Shown: positions 27,542 to 37,702, counted from the first letter of the stretch. The stretch: 64,000 nt of DNA from Deltaproteobacteria bacterium SG8_13 (GCA_001303025.1 LJNK01000002.1:52585-116584); one strand, 5' to 3'. The notes: a model not told the origin generated them from the letters alone. Numbers and translations are program-made.

Positions 27542-28624
27542 ATGGCAAAGATCGATGCATTCTTCAAACTGATGAATGAACAAGGGGCCTCCGACCTTCA
27601 CCTGGTTTCCGGACAACCCCCCGCTCTTCGGATTCGCGGCGACATCGAACGCATCAAATACAAAGTGCTCGACAACGACGAGCTGCGGGGCATGCTCTAC
27701 GAAATCGCCCCCGAGGAAAAGATCAAGGTGTTCGAAGAAACCGGGGATGTCGATTTCGGGTACGAAATTCCCGGCCTGGCCCGCTACCGGGCCAATTTCT
27801 TCATGCAGAAAAACGGTGTGGGGGCGGTTTTCAGAGAAATCCCCAGCACGATCATGACAGCCGACCAGCTCGGCCTGCCACCGGTGGTATCCAAACTGGC
27901 CTCCCTGCCGCGCGGGCTGTGTCTGGTAACCGGCCCGACCGGCAGCGGCAAATCGACCACGCTGGCGTCCATTGTCGATGTGGCCAATCGGCTGCGCAAA
28001 GATCACATCATCACGGTGGAAGACCCCATCGAGTTCGTCCATCAGAGCCAGGGCTGCATCGTCAATCACCGGGAGGTAGGAATTCATACCAAGAGTTTTT
28101 CAGCCGCACTGCGCGGCGCCCTGCGCGAGGACCCGGACATCATCCTGGTCGGTGAAATGCGCGATCTGGAAACCATCGCTCTGGCCATCGAGGCCGCCTC
28201 CACCGGGCATTTGGTCTTTGCCACCCTGCACACCTCCAGCGCCGTGAAGACCGTCGATCGTATCATCGAGGTGTTTCCGGCCGAACAGCAGGCTCAGATC
28301 CGGTCCACCCTGGCCGATGGGCTGCGGGCGGTCATCGCTCAGGTTCTGTTCAAACGAATCGACAAAAAGGCCCGCTGCGTCGCCTTGGAGATCCTGATCG
28401 CCAACTCGGCGGTCAGAAACTTGATCCGGGAAGCCAAAACGCACCAACTGCCGTCCATGATTCAAACCGGCAAGAAGTACGGCATGCAGCTTCTCGATGA
28501 TGCCATTATGGATTTGTTTAACAAGGGATGGGTCAGCGCCGACGAGGCCTACATGAAAGCCAATGAAAAGGCCCGGTTCAGACCTTTGCTCACCGCACCG
28601 CCTACCGATTTTACCGAGGTCTGA
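27542..28624 (+). CDS. pilT: Type IV pilus retraction ATPase PilT
   Basis: 360 residues. Walker A GPTGSGKST, the Asp box (VEDPIEF), Walker B with DIILVGEMRDLETI, and the His box (TGHLVFATLHTSSA) are all present. PilT hexamers depolymerise pili, for twitching or DNA uptake. A second PilT-type gene follows on the same strand. GGGAG precedes ATG. Confidence 0.95.
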   Translation: MAKIDAFFKLMNEQGASDLHLVSGQPPALRIRGDIERIKYKVLDNDELRGMLYEIAPEEKIKVFEETGDVDFGYEIPGLARYRANFFMQKNGVGAVFREIPSTIMTADQLGLPPVVSKLASLPRGLCLVTGPTGSGKSTTLASIVDVANRLRKDHIITVEDPIEFVHQSQGCIVNHREVGIHTKSFSAALRGALREDPDIILVGEMRDLETIALAIEAASTGHLVFATLHTSSAVKTVDRIIEVFPAEQQAQIRSTLADGLRAVIAQVLFKRIDKKARCVALEILIANSAVRNLIREAKTHQLPSMIQTGKKYGMQLLDDAIMDLFNKGWVSADEAYMKANEKARFRPLLTAPPTDFTEV

Positions 28625-28739
28625 TCCACCGGCGACCGGGATGGATCTGCAGTGCTGCCACCAGGCACGACTGCTGATCGGCAACCATTGCGCAAGTTGC
28701 AGCACCCGGCACATCTGAAATTTACAGCGGACAGGAAAA

Positions 28740-29909
28740 ATGAAAAAACAGGAAATTGACCACATTCTCACCCGTATGCTCGATTCGCACAAAAACGTAT
28801 CAGACCTGAATCTGACCGTCGGAAAAACGCTTCAGGTGGAAAGCGACGGGGTGCTGGTACCGGTGGAAATGCGCCCGCAGTTCAAGGAATTGACCCCGTT
28901 TCAAACCGAAATCTTTGCTCTGAATCTGGTAAACCAGGACAAACGCCTGACGAAAGCCCTGCTCAGCACGGGCAGCTGCGACCTGTCCTATACCCTGCCC
29001 GGCAAAGCGCGTTTCCGGGTGAACGTTTTTTCTCAAACCGGATACTATTCGATCGTGCTGCGGAAGCTTGAATCGAAGATACCGACGATCAAGGAACTGC
29101 AACTGCCCGAGGCCATGTACAAGATCGCCTCGGAAAAAAATGGGATCGTCTTTGTCACCGGTGCAACCGGATCGGGTAAAACCACCTCTCTGGCGGCCAT
29201 CTTGAATGAAATCAATGAAGACCGGTCAGTGCACGTGGTCACACTGGAAGACCCGGTGGAATACCAGCACCCCCACAAGCAATCCACTTTTAACCAGCGC
29301 GAGCTGGGGGTCGATTTCAATACCTATGCCAACGGGCTGCGGGCCGCCCTGCGCCAGGCCCCGAAAGTCATCCTGGTCGGTGAGATGCGCGATCGTGAAA
29401 CCGTGGAAATCGGCCTGAGTGCGGCCGAAACCGGTCACCTGGTGCTCACCACCTTGCATACCATCGACGCCGGATCTACCATCAACCGTATCGTGGGTAT
29501 GTTCAGCACAGAGGAAGAGCATCAAATTCGCATCCGCCTGGCGGATGCGGTGCGCTGGATCGTCTGTCAGCGGCTGCTGCCCAAGGTGGGTGGCGGCCGG
29601 GTGGCGACCTTCGAAATCCTGAACACCAATCTGCGCGTAAAGGATTCCATTCTGCACGGCGAATCCGAGGGCAAGACTTTTTACGAAATGATGCAGACCG
29701 GAACGGCTTTCGGCATGACCACTTTCGATAATCACATCGTCGGGTTGTACGAACAGGGATTGATCACCGAAGAAACCGCCTCGGCCTATGCTTCCCGAAG
29801 GGGCATTGTCGGGCGTGGCATTGACTCGCTGAAAAGTGCCAGGGGCGAGGCGACCACCGACATTGAAAAGCTGGAAATCGACCGCGCCTATCGCACCGCC
29901 CGCTCATAG
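28740..29909 (+). CDS. PilT/PilU-like twitching motility ATPase
   Basis: 389 residues. Walker A GATGSGKTT and GEMRDRETV are intact, and the His box reads ETGHLVLTTLHT. It is a paralogue of the preceding PilT with a longer C terminus, so it resembles PilU, which assists PilT, although orthology to PilU cannot be settled by eye. The start follows a purine-rich stretch ending in GACAGGAAAAATG. Confidence 0.93.
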   Translation: MKKQEIDHILTRMLDSHKNVSDLNLTVGKTLQVESDGVLVPVEMRPQFKELTPFQTEIFALNLVNQDKRLTKALLSTGSCDLSYTLPGKARFRVNVFSQTGYYSIVLRKLESKIPTIKELQLPEAMYKIASEKNGIVFVTGATGSGKTTSLAAILNEINEDRSVHVVTLEDPVEYQHPHKQSTFNQRELGVDFNTYANGLRAALRQAPKVILVGEMRDRETVEIGLSAAETGHLVLTTLHTIDAGSTINRIVGMFSTEEEHQIRIRLADAVRWIVCQRLLPKVGGGRVATFEILNTNLRVKDSILHGESEGKTFYEMMQTGTAFGMTTFDNHIVGLYEQGLITEETASAYASRRGIVGRGIDSLKSARGEATTDIEKLEIDRAYRTARS

Positions 29910-29978
29910 ACAACGACCGAAGGTGCGACCCAACAGCCGTTGCCCATAAAACCCATGGAATAAGGGGCGTCAGACGAC

Positions 29979-30617
29979 ATGGACATCATCTGCCAAAATT
30001 GCCGCAGCAAGTTCAAGATCCCGGACGACAAGATTCCGGCCGGACGCAGCGCCAGCCTGCCGTGCCCGAAATGCAAAAAGAAAATCAAGCTGAACCCCCG
30101 CGGCAGCGCTGGATCGGATATTCAGGCAAACATCACCTCCAGTGACTACGACGCATCCGATAAGCCTTTCGATTTTATCGAGGAGGAGGGGCTCACCGCG
30201 CTGGTTTGCGAATCGGACTCGACGGTGTTGAAGAAAATCGTCAACAACTTAAACCTGCTCGAATACCACGTTACGGTTTCCGACAGCGGCAGGGATGCAC
30301 TGAAAAAAATGCGGTACCACCAGTATGATCTGGTCGTGGTCGACGAGTCCTTCAGCAGCGAAGGGCCGGACGCCAATATGGTGCTGCTGTACCTGGAACG
30401 GCTGAACATGACCGTGCGCCGCAAAATGTTCGTGGTGATGATCAGCAATAAGTACCGCACCATGGACCAGATGATGGCCTTCCGTTACAGCGTCAACATC
30501 ATCGTAAACACCAAAAATGTAGATGACATCGGCAAAGTGATCCAGCGGGGTTTGACCGACTACGAGTTTTTCTACGGTGTATTTCAGGAAACCCTCAAGG
30601 AAGTCGGCAGGGTATAG
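29979..30617 (+). CDS. Zinc-ribbon plus receiver-like protein
   Basis: 212 residues. The N terminus is an MJ0042-type zinc ribbon with two CXXC pairs (CQNCRSKFKIP and CPKCKKKIKLN). A receiver-like domain about 65-190 keeps an acidic pair (CESDS) and an Asp at the phospho-acceptor position (DLVVVDESF). The C-terminal Lys of typical receivers reads Asn (NIIVNTKN), so phosphorylation may be atypical. It follows the two PilT-type ATPases on the same strand and could connect pilus control to signalling. Confidence 0.85.
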   Translation: MDIICQNCRSKFKIPDDKIPAGRSASLPCPKCKKKIKLNPRGSAGSDIQANITSSDYDASDKPFDFIEEEGLTALVCESDSTVLKKIVNNLNLLEYHVTVSDSGRDALKKMRYHQYDLVVVDESFSSEGPDANMVLLYLERLNMTVRRKMFVVMISNKYRTMDQMMAFRYSVNIIVNTKNVDDIGKVIQRGLTDYEFFYGVFQETLKEVGRV

Positions 30618-30630
30618 GCGGATATCAGCG

Positions 30631-30789
30631 ATGACCGGCACCAGCTCATATACCTGCGGCGACTATCGTGATGAAATGACGCTTCTCGCTCTGCGAAACC
30701 GCCTGAACAGCGCTGCACTTTCAGAGGATGAACGACGGCAGATCGAAGAAGAGATCCGTAAGTTCGAAAAGCGGGTTGGAATAAAGTGA
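30631..30789 (+). CDS. Conserved-looking 52-residue protein
   Basis: 52 residues: a short N-terminal part with SSYTCGDYRDEM, then a predicted helix-turn-helix hairpin of charged residues (LSEDERRQIEEEIRKFEKR). I know similar small CGDYR-containing proteins from Desulfobacterota, without an assigned function. ATG 30631 follows a GGCGGAT sequence; an in-frame start upstream overlaps the previous gene. Confidence 0.65.
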   Translation: MTGTSSYTCGDYRDEMTLLALRNRLNSAALSEDERRQIEEEIRKFEKRVGIK

Positions 30790-30847
30790 AGCCGGTCAAG
30801 GCGCAGGCCACAGCGCTTTGCTTGACACGCGCTCAGCGCCTGCTATT

Positions 30848-31612
30848 TTAGAGCTCTTCGGCAATGATGCGCAAACCGTCGAGCGTTAGAAGCGGCTCCA
30901 CTGCCTCGATCGATTCGCACACATCCTGCATCAGCGGTGCCAGGCCGCCGGTGGCGATCACTTTCGGGGTTGCCGCCATTTCTTCCCGAATTCGTTTCAC
31001 CATTCCATCCACCAGTCCGGCGTAACCGTAAATGATCCCTGACTGAATACTGCCGGCGGTGTCTTTTCCGACCGCCGCCTGCGGTCGTTTGAAAATCTCC
31101 ACCCGGGGCAGGCGGGATGCTTTTCGAAACAGCGCCTCCGAGGCGATGATGATCCCCGGGCTGATGGCACCGCCCAGATACTCTCCCTTGTCGGAAATGC
31201 TGTCGAATGTCGTAGCGGTGCCGAAGTCGATGATAATCAAGCTCTGCTGATAGCGGTGAAAGGCGGCCACCGCGTTGACAATGCGGTCGGCCCCGACTTC
31301 GGCCGGGTTGCGGTACAGGTTCGGCATACCAGTATAAGCAGCCGGGTCTACCCAAACAGGGGGCCGTCCCAAATACTTGCGGCAAAACGAATCGAGAATG
31401 GGGACCACCGGGGGAACAACGCTGGAGATGATCGTTTTCCCGATTCGGTCGGGACGGATCTGGCTTTGTGCAAACAGGCTGTTGACCAGGACATTGAACT
31501 CGTCTTCGGTCGTGTTCCTCTCGGTTCTCAAGCGCCAGTGCTGAAGCAGACGGCTGCCTTCAAACACGCCTATCACCGTTTGGGTATTGCCAACATCGAT
31601 TACCAGCAGCAT
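30848..31612 (-). CDS. coaX: Type III pantothenate kinase
   Basis: 254 residues. The N-terminal ASKHA phosphate motif LLVIDVGNTQTVIGVFEG, the GADRIVNAVAA segment and the DFGTATTFD phosphate 2 motif are present. It phosphorylates pantothenate in the first step of coenzyme A synthesis. It ends close to the convergent 52-residue gene. Confidence 0.96.
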   Translation of the reverse strand: MLLVIDVGNTQTVIGVFEGSRLLQHWRLRTERNTTEDEFNVLVNSLFAQSQIRPDRIGKTIISSVVPPVVPILDSFCRKYLGRPPVWVDPAAYTGMPNLYRNPAEVGADRIVNAVAAFHRYQQSLIIIDFGTATTFDSISDKGEYLGGAISPGIIIASEALFRKASRLPRVEIFKRPQAAVGKDTAGSIQSGIIYGYAGLVDGMVKRIREEMAATPKVIATGGLAPLMQDVCESIEAVEPLLTLDGLRIIAEEL

Positions 31613-31720
31613 CGCAGCTAGGTCCCCCGGTACGCTTTTATTTCATCCTTGCACTGTATCAGTGTCCATGAACCCGGGCCTATGCGGCTTTCGCCCAGCT
31701 TTTCTGAAAAGGTGCCCGGG

Positions 31721-32596
31721 TCAGGCATTTATAATCGCATCTATGATTTTCAGTGTAACGCTGGTGTTGGCCACGTCGTGCACCCTTACGATATGAGCTC
31801 CGTTCATCGCCGCTGCAACGACGGTTGCCTGGCTGCCGGTTTCGACAACCGGATCCTGCGGATCGGGGGCCCGGTCGCCGCCGGTTTTCAACAGGTCGCG
31901 AATGAACGCCTTGCGGGAGGTCCCGACAAGAATCGGCAGATCGAAGTGTTGAAACTCGGACAGCCTGCGCAACAGGGTCAGGTTGTGCTCAAATGTCTTG
32001 CCGAAGCCGATGCCCGGATCGATGATCAGCTTGCTGCGATCCAGCCCCTTGGCCACAGCGTCTTCAACGCACTGCTGCAGAAAATCTCCGCAGTGGCTGA
32101 CCACATCGTCGTAGGAGGGTGAAACCTGCATGGTCTTGGGGGAACCGAGCATGTGCATCAGTATCACCGGAACCGCGCACTCCGCCGCGACGCGGACCAT
32201 TTCCGGATCGTGCCGCAGCGAACTGATGTCGTTGATGATGGCAGCTCCGGCCTTCAGTGCCCGTCTGGCCACCTCCGATTTGGTGGTGTCAATGGAAATG
32301 GGAACCGGTATGCTGCGGGCCAGGGTTTCGATCACCGGGATGACCCGGCCGAGTTCCTCCTCCAGGGGCACCCCATCGGAGAAAGGACGTGTCGATTCTC
32401 CGCCGATGTCAATGATGTCGGCTCCTTGTCGGGCCAGTTTTTCTCCCTGGGCGATCGCGGCAGCGCTGGAAAAAAACAGCCCCCCATCGGAGAACGAATC
32501 CGGTGTGATATTGACCACTCCCATCACCAGGGTTCTTTTCCCCAGTTCCAATCGATGGGGTCCCCACTGCAAGTTGTATCTTTTTCGGGCAGTCAT
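31721..32596 (-). CDS. folP: Dihydropteroate synthase
   Basis: About 291 residues. The signatures VNITPDSFSDGG and DIGGESTRPFSDG are clear, and the C-terminal motif RVHDVANTS is present. It joins p-aminobenzoate with the pterin diphosphate in folate synthesis. I chose ATG 32596. A longer reading begins at a TTG without a ribosome site. It follows ftsH on the same strand. Confidence 0.95.
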   Translation of the reverse strand: MTARKRYNLQWGPHRLELGKRTLVMGVVNITPDSFSDGGLFFSSAAAIAQGEKLARQGADIIDIGGESTRPFSDGVPLEEELGRVIPVIETLARSIPVPISIDTTKSEVARRALKAGAAIINDISSLRHDPEMVRVAAECAVPVILMHMLGSPKTMQVSPSYDDVVSHCGDFLQQCVEDAVAKGLDRSKLIIDPGIGFGKTFEHNLTLLRRLSEFQHFDLPILVGTSRKAFIRDLLKTGGDRAPDPQDPVVETGSQATVVAAAMNGAHIVRVHDVANTSVTLKIIDAIINA

Positions 32597-32693
32597 TTCA
32601 CGGCGGCCTGCATCGGGGGCGGAAGGGCTCCATAAAAAGCCCCGCAACAGCGGGGGAGGTTCAATTCATTCCAATGGCAGACCCGAACGACGT

Positions 32694-34607
32694 TCACGTG
32701 GAAGTCTGGTCGGAGTCCGTCGCCTTTTGCCCATCCGGCGACCCGGATTCGGGCTTGGCTTTTTCAGCAGTCCCGGCACTTTTCCCCTTGGGTTCGGTTC
32801 CTTTTGAGGGCAGTTCGATACCCGGACGCATCGACTTGATCAAATCGTCCAGCTCGCCGCCCTGCACGGTTTCTTTTTCCAAAAGCAGTTCAGAGAGCTT
32901 GTGCAGAATGTCGAGTTGTTCTTCCAGGACCTCTTTGGCGCGATTGTAGGAATTTTCGATCAGCTTGTGAATTTCTTCATCGATCTTTCGGGCGGTTGCT
33001 TCGGAGTAGTCCCGGTGCTGGGCGATTTCACGGCCGAGAAATACGTGTTCTTCCCCCTTGGCATAGGACAGCGGTCCCAGATCACTCATCCCCCAAGTGC
33101 GCACCATCTGTTCGGCAAGATTGGTGGCCTGCTTGATGTCATTGGCCGCCCCCGTGCTGATTCGATCAAAGACGAGCTGTTCGGCTACCCGACCGCCGAA
33201 GGCAACCGCCAGATCGCTCTCCAGCTGATCCTTGTATTTAAAATCCCGCTCTTCCGGGAGAAACCAGGTTATACCGGCCGCCCGGCCCCGCGGAATAATG
33301 GTAATTTTGTTCACGGCGTCGGTCTCCGGTAAAAATCGCGCCACCAGCGCGTGCCCGGCCTCGTGGTAGGCGGTAGTCTTGCGATCCTCTTCCCGAATTA
33401 CCTTGGATTTCCGCTCCAATCCCATGTAGACTTTGTCTTTGGCGTCCTCGAAGTCGAACATATCGAGTTTTTCTTTATTACGCTTGGCTGCCAGCAGTGC
33501 CGCCTCGTTGACCAGGTTCTCCAGGTCGGCCCCTGAAAATCCGGGGGTGCCCTTGGCAAGAATCACCGCGTTTACGTCCGTTGAGACAGGCGTCTTTTTC
33601 ATGTGGACCCGCAGGATCTTTTCCCGCCCCTTGATGTCCGGCAATGAAACAACCACCTGCCGGTCGAAGCGACCCGGACGCAACAGGGCCGGGTCAAGTA
33701 CGTCGGGGCGGTTGGTGGCTGAAATCAGGATTACCCCCTCGTTGGATTCAAACCCATCCATTTCAACCAGGAGCTGGTTAAGGGTTTGCTCCCTTTCATC
33801 GTGGCCGCCGCCGAGCCCGGCACCCCGGTGCCTTCCAACCGCATCGATCTCGTCGATAAAGATGATACAGGGGGCATTTTTCTTGCCCTGGACGAACAGA
33901 TCCCGAACCCGGGAGGCGCCGACACCTACGAACATCTCAACGAAATCCGATCCGCTGATGCTGAAAAAAGGAACACCGGCCTCTCCGGCGATGGCGCGGG
34001 CAAGAAGAGTTTTCCCGGTGCCCGGTGGGCCCATCAACAAAACTCCTTTTGGGATCCGGCCGCCGAGACGTGTAAACTTCTTTGGCTCTCTCAAAAACTC
34101 AACGACCTCACCGAGCTCTTCTTTGGCTTCGTCGATGCCAGCCACATCTTCAAAGGTCACTTTGGCCATGGAATCGGACATCAGTCGCGCGCGACTTTTT
34201 CCGAATGAAAGAGCCTTGCCCCCGCCGGCCTGCATCTGGCGCATGAAAAAAATCCAAACCCCGATGAGAATGAGCATCGGGAACCATGATACCAGCACGG
34301 ACATGTACCAGGGAGATTCGGCCGGCGCCTTCGCTTCAATGGTGACGCCCTTCTGGCGAAGAATTTTGATTAAATCCGGATCCTGAGGTGCGAAAACTTT
34401 GAGCCGGTTCTGATTGCTGTCAGTGACAAGCAGTTCCTGGCCCTGGATGATCACTCTCTCGACCTGGTCACTGTCCACCATTGTCAGAAATTGCGTGTAG
34501 CTGATGTTGGTTTCCGACATCTGCTGCTGATTAAACAAATTGTAAAGCATGATCATCATCAGGGTGATGACCAACCAGAGAGCCAGGTTTTTATAAAACG
34601 GATTCAA
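32694..34607 (-). CDS. ftsH: ATP-dependent zinc metalloprotease FtsH
   Basis: 637 residues. Two N-terminal membrane helices flank a periplasmic domain. The AAA+ domain has GPPGTGKT and the second region [24 protein letters not shown] sequence (here [19 protein letters not shown]), and the zinc-protease motif is HEAGH. It degrades membrane and unstable cytoplasmic proteins. The start is TTG, preceded by AAGGGG. It lies in the tilS-ftsH-folP run on the minus strand. Confidence 0.97.
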   Translation of the reverse strand: MNPFYKNLALWLVITLMMIMLYNLFNQQQMSETNISYTQFLTMVDSDQVERVIIQGQELLVTDSNQNRLKVFAPQDPDLIKILRQKGVTIEAKAPAESPWYMSVLVSWFPMLILIGVWIFFMRQMQAGGGKALSFGKSRARLMSDSMAKVTFEDVAGIDEAKEELGEVVEFLREPKKFTRLGGRIPKGVLLMGPPGTGKTLLARAIAGEAGVPFFSISGSDFVEMFVGVGASRVRDLFVQGKKNAPCIIFIDEIDAVGRHRGAGLGGGHDEREQTLNQLLVEMDGFESNEGVILISATNRPDVLDPALLRPGRFDRQVVVSLPDIKGREKILRVHMKKTPVSTDVNAVILAKGTPGFSGADLENLVNEAALLAAKRNKEKLDMFDFEDAKDKVYMGLERKSKVIREEDRKTTAYHEAGHALVARFLPETDAVNKITIIPRGRAAGITWFLPEERDFKYKDQLESDLAVAFGGRVAEQLVFDRISTGAANDIKQATNLAEQMVRTWGMSDLGPLSYAKGEEHVFLGREIAQHRDYSEATARKIDEEIHKLIENSYNRAKEVLEEQLDILHKLSELLLEKETVQGGELDDLIKSMRPGIELPSKGTEPKGKSAGTAEKAKPESGSPDGQKATDSDQTST

Positions 34608-34778
34608 ATCTCTACCCCTTCCGGTAATTCATTTTGCAACCGCCGTCGCTGCGGTTGTCCCGCATATCAGGTGAAAGTGCGCTGTCTGCCAATTTCCGTT
34701 CAGCTGCCACGATTCCGACAGCCATCGTCTATTCTGTGCGGTTTGCGCATGCAGCGGTAGTTACAAGGTAACCACTAA

Positions 34779-36263
34779 TCATTGCTTAACAACCTGCACT
34801 TCGGCTTTCAGCACCTCGGTAGTGGCCGCTGTCAGCTTGGCCGCTTCGGCAATCCGGTGGCCGACAAGCCAAACGACCTGCCCTGAGCTGACCAGCAGCG
34901 GGCAGCAGGCGCGTTGTGTCGCGGGAACCTTGTGATCGATGAAATACTTTTTTATTTTTTGGGTTCCTCCGACTCCCAGCGGCGAAAATCGGTCACCGGA
35001 TCGAACATTTCGCAGAACCAGAGGAAAATGCAGCTTGTCCATATCAAAAAAAGCTTGCTGCTGTCCAGCTCCGCGCAGTTGCTCCGGAGAGTCGGTGGCA
35101 AATAGTGAAAAAACCACCCGCAAACCGGCCTCCGGCACAAACACCGTCACCGGCATTGTCGAAGGGGGGGCAACGGTGTAGCGGAACCATCGTCGCGCAG
35201 ACCCCGCAGGGGAGGCGTTACGCAGATTCGCATCATTTTTTGCCACGATGATCTCGCTGCCGGCCACTCGCACCTGCATCCGACCCGGCAAATGGACACA
35301 GCTGCCAAAAGATCCGGCGGCGATCAGCTGCAGGACAGCATCGATGTGCACAAATCCGATTTGGCGCAGATCGCCTTTGACCAAAGTGATCGCCCTGCGG
35401 ATAATCCTGCGGCGCAGGGCGGGCAAGCAGCCCCGCAGCTCGTTGAGAGAAAACCGCAGCTGGCCGGGCTTCATGCCCGTAACCGCCAACCGGAAATGCG
35501 TTTCGCACAATGCGTCGGTCCAATGCAATTCGTCCCTGACAATATCGCTCAAGCGGTTGAGGCTCTGAACCACCGCGGGATTGTAGTATTTGCGCAGTAC
35601 CGGAATCAGGTCGTGTCGTATCCGGTTGCGCAAGTGCCGACGATCGAAGTTGGTTTTGTCGGTCACATGAGCGATGCCTGCCCGACGGCAATAATCGCTG
35701 ATCTGCTGCCGGGTGAGCCGGATCAACGGTCGGATGATGGTGCCGTCTCTGATCGGCGGTATCCCCCCAAGGGAAGCCATCCCGGCCCCTCGCAGCAGCT
35801 GCATCAGAATCTGCTCGGCATTGTCGTCGGCGTGGTGGCCGAGAGCGACTTTATCATAGCCGTGATCTGCACGAACAGCGTCGAAAAATGTGTACCGCAG
35901 CCGGCGGGCGGCCTCCTCAAGGGAAAGCCGGTGCTGCTTTTGGTAACTGCGGGTATCCTCCTTCCCGTCGTGGAAAGGCAGCTGAAGACCGCCGGCCAGC
36001 GAAGCGACGAAATCGGCATCTTTGTCTGCTTCCTTGCCGCGCAGCCCGTGGTTCAGGTGGGCAACCCCAAGACGTACAGAAAGTGTCGGGGCCAGCTCCA
36101 ACAGCGCGTGCAACAAAACGACAGAATCGATCCCGCCGGAAACTGCCACCAGAACACTGTCAGCGGGTGCAACCATGTTGAATACGGAAATTGTCTGCCG
36201 CACCACAGGCAGGATGTCATCTGATGGGGTTGACCCCGGGAATCTCGGGCGGATTGGAACCAT
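34779..36263 (-). CDS. tilS: tRNA(Ile)-lysidine synthase
   Basis: 494 residues. The N-terminal PP-loop motif SGGIDSVVLLH binds ATP, and a C-terminal TilS substrate domain follows (FSPLGVGGTQKIKKYFID). It converts cytidine at the tRNA-Ile wobble position to lysidine. The ribosome site before ATG 36263 is weak. Its position just before ftsH is common in bacteria. Confidence 0.95.
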   Translation of the reverse strand: MVPIRPRFPGSTPSDDILPVVRQTISVFNMVAPADSVLVAVSGGIDSVVLLHALLELAPTLSVRLGVAHLNHGLRGKEADKDADFVASLAGGLQLPFHDGKEDTRSYQKQHRLSLEEAARRLRYTFFDAVRADHGYDKVALGHHADDNAEQILMQLLRGAGMASLGGIPPIRDGTIIRPLIRLTRQQISDYCRRAGIAHVTDKTNFDRRHLRNRIRHDLIPVLRKYYNPAVVQSLNRLSDIVRDELHWTDALCETHFRLAVTGMKPGQLRFSLNELRGCLPALRRRIIRRAITLVKGDLRQIGFVHIDAVLQLIAAGSFGSCVHLPGRMQVRVAGSEIIVAKNDANLRNASPAGSARRWFRYTVAPPSTMPVTVFVPEAGLRVVFSLFATDSPEQLRGAGQQQAFFDMDKLHFPLVLRNVRSGDRFSPLGVGGTQKIKKYFIDHKVPATQRACCPLLVSSGQVVWLVGHRIAEAAKLTAATTEVLKAEVQVVKQ

Positions 36264-36543
36264 ATGATTTGCGTGCGCGCCGCGACGGCCGGCAGCCAGC
36301 GCTGATGCGAGGCACTGCCAACCGGCAGCCGGATTGACCCGCTTGTTTGACAGTGTTTCTTTTCACATGAAACAGGCAGGCTATGGCCTTGAATTCTAAG
36401 TTGCTGAAATGGCGAAGTCAACACCAAAACGCCGCCGTCTGAATGCGCCTGTCCCTTGCGGTGCCTTGCAGCATTGCCGGTGCCAGCGGTTCGGTCCTGG
36501 CCGCTGCCGACAATCGACACACGAATGCCAAATCTTTTTTGAT
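36264..36543. other. Divergent intergenic region between tilS and SRP RNA
   Basis: About 280 bases. I see no gene, tRNA-like fold or strong repeat in it. Short in-frame readings overlap the RNA gene and have no ribosome site. Confidence 0.6.
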
Positions 36544-36571
36544 TTGAAAAAATCCGGAAATGAATTATGTT
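36544..36571 (+). promoter_or_regulatory. Candidate promoter of the SRP RNA
   Basis: TTGAAA at 36544-36549 and TATGTT at 36566-36571, 16 bases apart. The predicted start near 36577 agrees with the first base of the conserved RNA sequence. Confidence 0.5.
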
Positions 36572-36576
36572 CAAAA

Positions 36577-36802
36577 GTGGTTGTGCTAGGCGGGGAGCTA
36601 GCGGTGCCCTCTACCCGAAATCCGCTCTATGCGGGGCTGAATTCCCGTTTGAGGATTTTGCACGAAAAACCGACGGGCGACTCGGCCGGTCGCCGCGCAA
36701 CAGGCGGTCACGAACCTCGTCAGGTCCGGAAGGAAGCAGCGATAAGTGATGCGGTCTGTGTCGTGGACTGATACCGTCCTTTGGAGCGCCGGTTGTCTTT
36801 TT
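36577..36802 (+). ncRNA. ffs: Signal recognition particle RNA, large bacterial form
   Basis: The universal SRP domain IV core, GTCAGGTCCGGAAGGAAGCA, lies at 36719-36738. The 5' part has GTGCTAGGCGGGGAG and CGGTGCCC, which are conserved in the long bacterial SRP RNA with an Alu domain, found in many Gram-positive and Desulfobacterota genomes rather than in Escherichia coli. It ends in a T tract (36798-36802). Ends are estimated to within about 10 bases. Confidence 0.88.
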
Positions 36803-36890
36803 CATAAAATTCGATGACGGGTGCACAACCGTCTTCTCCAAACCCGCGCCCAGCCATGACCTGCCTTGGTTTCATCCCCTTCAGACGATC

Positions 36891-36918
36891 TTGACAACCC
36901 GGCATACAGTATTATGTT
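36891..36918 (+). promoter_or_regulatory. Candidate sigma-70 promoter of grpE-dnaK
   Basis: A perfect TTGACA at 36891-36896 and TATGTT at 36913-36918, 16 bases apart. No CIRCE element (TTAGCACTC-N9-GAGTGCTAA) and no obvious sigma-32 promoter was found, so how heat-shock control works here is unclear. Confidence 0.5.
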
Positions 36919-36985
36919 TTTACCAACGTTCGGCCGGGAGTCGAAAACATAAAATATTTCCTACAATTTCAGGAGAATACACGAG

Positions 36986-37633
36986 TTGCCGCCACCGAAA
37001 AAAAGCATCAAAATCGATTCTGGGGAACGGAATCCAAAGTCGGAATCACCCTCCCCGAAATCGGGGGGCAATGCAGCGGAAAACCGCGACGCCGATGCCG
37101 CCAGTGCCGCGGAAAACAGCACGGAAACGGCTCCATCGGAGGGAATCGAACAGAAGCTGGAAGCTGCAACCCGAGAAGCGGCTGAAAATTATGACCGCCT
37201 GCTGCGGGTGTCGGCCGAGTTTGAGAATTACAAGAAACGGTCCGCCCGCGACATGGAAGACTTCCGGAAATTTGCCAACCAGGAACTGGTAAAAGATCTG
37301 CTGCCAATTCTCGACAATCTGGAACTGGCGCTGAAGTCCGCATCCGAGAAAGACAAATCTGCAGACGGGATCCTGGAGGGAATTGAGCTTACCCGCATCG
37401 AGATCCTGCGGGTTCTCGAAAAGCACAAGGTCAAGCAGATCGATGCGCTGGGGATGCCGTTTGACCCCAGTTATCACGAAGCAGTCATGCGGGAAGAAAC
37501 CGACGATCACCCGGAAAACACGGTCACTACCGAACTTCAGAAGGGCTACCTTATGCACGATAGACTGATAAGGCCGTCCATGGTGGCCGTGGCGATGCCG
37601 GTCAAAAAGGAAAACCCACCTGCCGGTGGATGA
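36986..37633 (+). CDS. grpE: Nucleotide exchange factor GrpE
   Basis: 215 residues. A charged, low-complexity N terminus of about 55 residues, a long helix, and the C-terminal beta domain with GMPFDPSYHEAVMREE. GrpE drives ADP release from DnaK. The start is TTG, preceded by AGGAG. dnaK follows on the same strand. hrcA and dnaJ are not in the visible neighbourhood. Confidence 0.96.
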   Translation: MPPPKKSIKIDSGERNPKSESPSPKSGGNAAENRDADAASAAENSTETAPSEGIEQKLEAATREAAENYDRLLRVSAEFENYKKRSARDMEDFRKFANQELVKDLLPILDNLELALKSASEKDKSADGILEGIELTRIEILRVLEKHKVKQIDALGMPFDPSYHEAVMREETDDHPENTVTTELQKGYLMHDRLIRPSMVAVAMPVKKENPPAGG

Positions 37634-37702
37634 ACGATATTGCAACCAAGCAGCAAAACCGATTTTGAATACCGTCATCTCTAATAAAGGAGGAAGCAAC
37701 AA

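Noticed and set aside
28641..28718. 25-codon reading with Cys and His pairs between the two PilT-type genes
   Set aside because: No ribosome site and too short to judge; probably chance.
36409..36771. 120-codon plus-strand reading across the SRP RNA
   Set aside because: It covers the conserved RNA core and shows no protein features.
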